DNA from: Desulfotomaculum sp.
GTDB lineage: Bacteria > Bacillota > Desulfotomaculia > Desulfotomaculales > Ammonificaceae
Assembly: GCA_012961725.1 (NCBI GenBank)
Contig: DTYU01000075.1
Coordinates: 1-16,996 of the forward strand
Length of the DNA: 16,996 nt
Reading direction: 5' to 3'
The notes under the pieces are model-generated. The model was not told the origin of the DNA and did no database searches. It was given only the letters and a program-made list of their open reading frames with translations. The position numbers and the translations under genes were made by a program. Positions 12,667-16,996 of the stretch are shown in pieces (positions within the stretch are counted from its first letter, which is position 1; every line of letters starts with the position of its first letter).

Positions 12667-14610
12667 CTAGCCGAACTGCGGCACATAAACGGTACCGCCC
12701 GGTTCCACGGAGGCCCGGACCGGGCTTTCTGCGGGCAGCGGAGGGAGTTGAACGTAGCGCTCGCTCAAGGCGCGGAGACGTTCCCTGGCCGCCTGGACCG
12801 CCAGCTCTTGCTCTCGCCGCTCTTGTACCTTTATTCTTTCGCGCAGCTCGCCGATCACCGCTTCTGCTTCCTGCCGTGCTTGCTGCACCGTAGAAGCGGC
12901 GCTTTCCCTTGCCTCCGTCAGGATTTTTTCTCTCTTCGATAAAAGCTCCTTGAGCCTGCCCTCGTACTCGGCTTTAAGCGAAGCTGCTTCAGCTCTCAAC
13001 CGTGATGCCTCCGCCGCCTCGATCTGGACCCGGCGCCGCGCCCGTTCCATCTCGTCAGCCAGTTCATGCAGCCGCCACTCCTCCGGGCTTAAGAACTCCC
13101 TGGCGCGCGCCACCAATTCCGCGGCAAGCCCAAGCCCCCGGGCGATTTCAAAGGCGTTGGAACGTCCAGGCTGGCCGATAATCAGGCGATAGGTCGGGGA
13201 GAGGGTTTCAGGATCAAAATCAACCGAGGCGTTCTGAACCCGGGGCCGGCCGGCGGCGAACTCCTTCAATTCCCCGCTGTGGGTGGTGGCGACAGTCTTG
13301 GCCGCGCGCCGCGCAAGCTCTTCTAATACGGCACAGGCCAGGGCCGCCCCCTCCCGCGGATCGGTCCCGGCGCCAACCTCGTCAAGCAGCACGAGGGACC
13401 GTGCAGTGGCCTGCTCAAGGATGTCGATCACATTTCGCATATGGGAAGAGAAGGTGCTCAGGCTCTCGGTGACGCTCTGCTCATCACCTATGTCCGCAAA
13501 AACCCTCTCAAAAATCCCGACCTCGCTTTCTTCCGCCGCCGGTATCTCGAGCCCGGACTGGACCATTAGGACGAGGAGCCCCACGGTTTTCAAGGCAACG
13601 GTTTTGCCGCCCGTGTTCGGCCCGGTTATGACCAGGATGTCAAAATCCTTTCCCAGCCGGATATCCACCGGCACCGCTTCGCGGCCCAAAAGGGGGTGAC
13701 GCGCCCCTTTCAGCTCCAGCCGGGGCTCATCTACAATAACCGGGGTTAACCCGTCCAAGGCCGCGCTGTACCGTCCCTTTGCCATGATGAGATCGAGGCG
13801 GCCGAGCGTTTCGGTCGAAATCAGGATCTCACGGGCCACGGCCCCCACCGCTGCTGAAAGCTCGCTGAGTATTCGCTCGATCTCCCGCTGCTCACGGGCC
13901 TTCAGCCGGCGGATCTCGTTTCCCCTCTCGACTACAGCCAGCGGCTCGATAAACAGGGTGGCGCCGCTTGCCGACTGGTCGTGGACCAACCCGGTCACCT
14001 TGTCCCGATGTTCAACCTTGACGGGTAAAACGTAGCGCCCCTCCCGCACGGTCACAAGCGGTTCCTGGAGCCACTTCTGCCACGCGGGGGAGCGAACGTA
14101 CCGCTCGAGGGCCTCCTTGATCTCGCCTCTCAGACGTTCGGCGCGCCGCCGGAGATCGGTGAGCAGCGGGGACGCTGCATCCGCCACCTCATCCGGGGGG
14201 CGGATGCATCTTCTTAAGCGCTCCTCAAGCTCTGGAAAGGGAGTCAGGCCGTCACAAATCTCTCTGAGCACCGGGTAACTGCCGCGCTCCTTGAAAAACG
14301 CCTTTACCCGGCGGACCGCGGCGAGTGTCTCCGCAACTTTTTGCAGTTCCTGCGCCTCAAGTATGCCCCCCTGAAGCACCCGCTTTAGCTCGGCGCGGAT
14401 GTCATGCCACCCGCGGAGTACAAAGCCGGGCTCGAGACGGAGAAGTTCCCGCGCCTCGGCGGTCTGTGCAAGCCTGAGCCTTACGGCAGCAACATCCGCT
14501 ACCGGGCGCAGGCCAAGCGCCAACTCACGCCCGATGCTGCTTTCCGCGTAACCGGCAAGCTGCGCGCAGACTGAATCGAACTCGAGCCGCCGCAAAACCC
14601 GCTCATCCAA
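12667..14610 (-). CDS. mutS2: MutS2 ATPase, lacking its Smr domain because of a TAG codon
   Basis: MutS2 is a MutS-like ATPase that acts on recombination intermediates and, in Bacillus, rescues collided ribosomes. This frame gives 647 residues. The N-terminus is VLRRLEFDSVCAQLAGYA; the core/clamp is at ~150-300. Walker A is GPNTGGKT (330-337), GDEQSVTESLSTFSSHM lies at ~375-391, and Walker B is LVLLDEVGAGTD (407-417). ATTHSGELKEFA follows, and then a long coiled coil (~515-615). It stops at TAG right after TVYVPQFG, in the beta domain before Smr. Family members are about 780 residues, and here the frame to 12277 would give 777. The start is TTG 14610, with GAGGAG 11 nt upstream. The ATPase part is intact, but the nuclease/RNA-binding tail is cut off. 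Confidence 0.9.
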   Translation of the reverse strand: MDERVLRRLEFDSVCAQLAGYAESSIGRELALGLRPVADVAAVRLRLAQTAEARELLRLEPGFVLRGWHDIRAELKRVLQGGILEAQELQKVAETLAAVRRVKAFFKERGSYPVLREICDGLTPFPELEERLRRCIRPPDEVADAASPLLTDLRRRAERLRGEIKEALERYVRSPAWQKWLQEPLVTVREGRYVLPVKVEHRDKVTGLVHDQSASGATLFIEPLAVVERGNEIRRLKAREQREIERILSELSAAVGAVAREILISTETLGRLDLIMAKGRYSAALDGLTPVIVDEPRLELKGARHPLLGREAVPVDIRLGKDFDILVITGPNTGGKTVALKTVGLLVLMVQSGLEIPAAEESEVGIFERVFADIGDEQSVTESLSTFSSHMRNVIDILEQATARSLVLLDEVGAGTDPREGAALACAVLEELARRAAKTVATTHSGELKEFAAGRPRVQNASVDFDPETLSPTYRLIIGQPGRSNAFEIARGLGLAAELVARAREFLSPEEWRLHELADEMERARRRVQIEAAEASRLRAEAASLKAEYEGRLKELLSKREKILTEARESAASTVQQARQEAEAVIGELRERIKVQERREQELAVQAARERLRALSERYVQLPPLPAESPVRASVEPGGTVYVPQFG

Positions 14611-14629
14611 GCCCTATACCACTCCTCAA

Positions 14630-14656
14630 AAATTTCGGGGACACCATACTAAATTT
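14630..14656. repeat. Candidate dispersed intergenic repeat (GGGGACACCATACT core)
   Basis: A 27-bp segment, AAATTT - CGGGGACACCATACT - AAATTT, sits in the 82-nt gap between the U32 peptidase stop and the mutS2 start. The flanks are identical self-complementary hexamers. I recall near-identical 'TATGGTGTCCCCG' strings as dispersed repeats in other bacterial genomes, but I see only one copy here. Confidence 0.35.
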
Positions 14657-14692
14657 CAAAAAGCCTATAGTTTTCATTCCTGTTAGCGACGA

Positions 14693-16996
14693 TTAACCGT
14701 TGTCAGTGACTCCCCGGAAATAGTGGCCCCTGGTGAAGGCCGTTCCCTCCGTCAGGCTCTTCTCCAGCCCTTCGAGATCCACCCGCGCCCCCGTCAGCAC
14801 CGCGTCCAGCGCCCGGCGGTAGATCCGCGTCACCCTCGTGACGTATGCCGCGTCCCGGGTGCGCGCCTCGATCCGGAGGCCAAAGACACCAGCCTGAACC
14901 AGCGCCGGAAGATGCCTCAGCATCACCAGTTCCTGGCTGTTGAGAATGTGCATCCGACAGGCGGTATCGGTAACGACCGGGAAGAGCGCGCCCAGGCGGT
15001 CCCGGAGGTAGAAGCTTTTTCCGCTACAGGGCCGCTCGCAGCGACGCCCTAACCTCATATTACCCAAAACGCTCCCCACCAGGCAATACTCTGAAACCAT
15101 CAGCGGCAAGCGCCCGTGCACGAAAACCTCGACCGGGACGGGGCTTCTCCCGGCGATCTTTCTTACCTGCGCTAAGGTGAGCTCCGGCGAGACTGTCGCC
15201 CCCGACGCCCCGCATTCCTGTACAAAGGCTATCGCTTGCAGGTTAAAGATGTTTAAATAGTAATCCGCCCAGACCGCAAGCGCCGTCTGCCGCCTCAACT
15301 CCCGGAGCAGCCCCAAGTTCCCGGCCACAACCCCTGCGGCCCAGCCACCTGCTTCCTTTATGGACGCTACAACCGCCCTCAGCTCATTATCCTTAGTTAT
15401 CCTGGGTGTGAGCAGGAAAAGCTCCCTGCCCCGCCCCGAAAAGGATTTGCCGATCTCCCGTATCACCTCCGGCCCCGTACCCTCCCGCAGCCGGTTCCGG
15501 AACTCCTCCCCCCCAAAGTAGACCCGGTCTGCCCCGGCGGCAAGCGCCGCTTCCGCCGCTTTTAGATCGCCGCAACTCACGGCAAGGCAGGGCGCTTTTA
15601 CGCCGCCCTGAGACCTTATCCGGAGCGCCGCCGTGAAACGCTGGGCAAACTTCCCATCCGCAATCGGCGGGAGAGTGCGCTTCCGGAGATCCTGGATCCG
15701 GTCCACCGCCTTGCGCCGTGCTTCGTTAAGCGCGCTTACCGGGACAAAAAGCCCTGCGTCAATCTCTCCGGTAAGCGCTACCATTTCAAAGGGGGTGCTG
15801 CCCAAACGCCCCAACTGCTCCCGGAGCACCGCCCACGTGAGCGGCCGTTTCTCGGCCGGTACCGCAGGCGAATGAGTAAGAATCTCCGCGCTATTTCCTT
15901 CATTATCGCGAACCCGGATTGTGACCGGCTTGCCCTCCCGCGCCCGTACCTCAAAGACGAGCGGGATCTTCTTCCTCTCCCTGAAGCCTGCGAAACTCTC
16001 CTGTGCCTCACGCTCCAGCGCCGCATCCGCCGTCTTGAAGACCCGGTCACCCGGCCTGATACGGCCGGCTACGGCTACCTCAACCGCTTCGCCCGCTTCC
16101 GCTGCCGGCCTCTCCTGTCCCCCCACAACCAGCCGCCTTACCTCGGTCCCCACCCGGCCCCCCTCGGAAACCCAGAACTCAACCCCGTCGCCGACCCGCA
16201 AAGGCAGGCTTAGCTTTATTAGCGCCGCCCGGCGGCTATGGTCGTACGAAAGGACTCTCCCTAAAAAAACACCTCTGTTGTTCGGCCTGCGCCAGCTCAT
16301 CAGGGCTCCGCCCGGCCGGCCTAAAATGTACCCCGGCGAAAACCCGCGGTTGAACGCCTGCGCAAGCGCGAGCGTCTCCGCAGGCGTTATATGAAAATCT
16401 CGATCGGCAAGCCTGTCGAGCAGGCATCGGTAGACGCGCACGACCGTCGCCACATATTCCGGCCGCTTGAGCCGCCCTTCAATCTTCAGTCCGTCCACCC
16501 CCGCAGCGGCCAGCGCCGGAAGATGGCGGCTCAGGTTCAGATCCTTGGTGGAGAGGAGAAACTCACCCGTTTCCGAAGGGACGGCAAGCGGTGCGCCGGC
16601 CTCATCGGTCAGCGCATACGGAAGACGGCAGGGCTGCGCGCACATGCCGCGGTTGCCGCTCCTTGCCCCAATGACACTCGACATCAGGCACTGCCCGGAG
16701 TAGCAAACACATAGCGCGCCATGAACAAAGACCTCTACTTCGATGCCGGTTTCCCTTTTCAGGGATTCTATCTCTCCAAGAGAGAGTTCGCGCGCGAGGA
16801 TCACCCTGGTGACGCCGGCATCCCGGAGCAACGCAGCCCCGGCGGCATTGTGGACCGTCATCTGGGTGCTGGCGTGCAGGCAGAGTTCAGGAACCACCCT
16901 CCGGGCGAGCCGCAGGAGGCCCGTATCCTGAATAATGGCGGCATCAGCGCCGGACTCATAGATGAAACGGAGGAAGCGTACTGCCTCCTCCATCTC
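14693..16996 (-). CDS. U32 family peptidase with DUF3656, N-terminus outside the window
   Basis: The visible 767 codons are most of a long U32-family protein. U32 members are Fe-S proteins; relatives hydroxylate tRNA or rRNA, and others are called collagenase-like proteases. The first U32 half has the family signature EVFVHGALCVCYSGQCLMS (~87-105) and CAQPCRLPY (~118-126), whose Cys are the likely cluster ligands. The middle (~240-470) matches the DUF3656 region. The C-terminal half (~485-750) is a second, divergent U32-like barrel (AEAALAAGADRVYFGGEEF; EVFVHGRLPLMVSEYC; RRCERPC). The first visible Met is internal, since family members have about 80 more residues (LLAPAG... start) upstream, so the gene runs off the right edge. 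The substrate cannot be told from sequence. Confidence 0.88.
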   Translation of the reverse strand, partial: EMEEAVRFLRFIYESGADAAIIQDTGLLRLARRVVPELCLHASTQMTVHNAAGAALLRDAGVTRVILARELSLGEIESLKRETGIEVEVFVHGALCVCYSGQCLMSSVIGARSGNRGMCAQPCRLPYALTDEAGAPLAVPSETGEFLLSTKDLNLSRHLPALAAAGVDGLKIEGRLKRPEYVATVVRVYRCLLDRLADRDFHITPAETLALAQAFNRGFSPGYILGRPGGALMSWRRPNNRGVFLGRVLSYDHSRRAALIKLSLPLRVGDGVEFWVSEGGRVGTEVRRLVVGGQERPAAEAGEAVEVAVAGRIRPGDRVFKTADAALEREAQESFAGFRERKKIPLVFEVRAREGKPVTIRVRDNEGNSAEILTHSPAVPAEKRPLTWAVLREQLGRLGSTPFEMVALTGEIDAGLFVPVSALNEARRKAVDRIQDLRKRTLPPIADGKFAQRFTAALRIRSQGGVKAPCLAVSCGDLKAAEAALAAGADRVYFGGEEFRNRLREGTGPEVIREIGKSFSGRGRELFLLTPRITKDNELRAVVASIKEAGGWAAGVVAGNLGLLRELRRQTALAVWADYYLNIFNLQAIAFVQECGASGATVSPELTLAQVRKIAGRSPVPVEVFVHGRLPLMVSEYCLVGSVLGNMRLGRRCERPCSGKSFYLRDRLGALFPVVTDTACRMHILNSQELVMLRHLPALVQAGVFGLRIEARTRDAAYVTRVTRIYRRALDAVLTGARVDLEGLEKSLTEGTAFTRGHYFRGVTDNG

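Noticed and set aside
12667..12669. Pyrrolysine or other amber recoding in mutS2
   Set aside because: TAG is a normal stop for several genes in the window and no SECIS/PYLIS-like evidence is visible; a nonsense change or error is more likely, though not excluded.

Overview
The window reads as a chromosomal segment of a GC-rich anaerobic, low-oxygen-lifestyle Firmicute (Clostridia; Peptococcaceae, Moorellaceae or Ammonifex-like is my best guess). This is inferred from several features. There is an S-layer (SLH) surface protein, a DnaD plus DnaC/DnaI-type primosome pair, and MutS2. There is a BcrA/HgdC-type [4Fe-4S] dehydratase activator, a minimal SufC-SufB Fe-S assembly pair, a CobU cobalamin enzyme and a U32 peptidase. 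GTG and TTG starts behind strong AGGAGG-type ribosome binding sites are common. I see no rRNA, tRNA, CRISPR array, prophage or intact insertion sequence.

Layout. 1-1411 (+): secreted protein with signal peptide, cohesin-like domain, Ig-like domain and three SLH domains. 1412-1781: non-coding apart from a long hairpin. 1782-2174 (+): a ribbon-helix-helix antitoxin followed by a PIN toxin gene wrecked by an internal deletion. 2267-3830 (-): DnaD-domain protein then helicase-loader ATPase. 3933-4924 (-): a DUF503-CobU fusion followed by a small broken ORF. 5009-5485 (+): DUF456 membrane protein, convergent with a dehydratase activator (5457-6296, -). 6444-7554 (-): TtcA-like PP-loop tRNA thiolase overlapping a YbjQ-family gene. 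7835-9244 (+): amphi-Trp-domain protein and glyceraldehyde-3-phosphate dehydrogenase. 9273-9378: a palindromic repeat and an intrinsic terminator. 9434-12220 (-): operon DUF89 - sufC - sufB with a perfect TATAAT -10. 12277-14610 (-): mutS2 split by an in-frame TAG. 14693 to the right edge (-): U32 peptidase, 5' end outside the window.

The genes are mostly housekeeping. The two clear functional units are the primosome pair and the DUF89-sufC-sufB operon, whose genes overlap or nearly touch. The most notable observations are these: an amber codon inside an otherwise intact mutS2 reading frame; a single ORF joining DUF503 to CobU; a vapBC locus reduced to antitoxin plus toxin remnant; a second small ORF with in-frame stops next to cobU; and two intergenic sequences that look like dispersed repeats. 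I did not find a convincing new multi-gene system. The closest candidate is the coupling of a DUF89 putative phosphatase to minimal Fe-S assembly genes.
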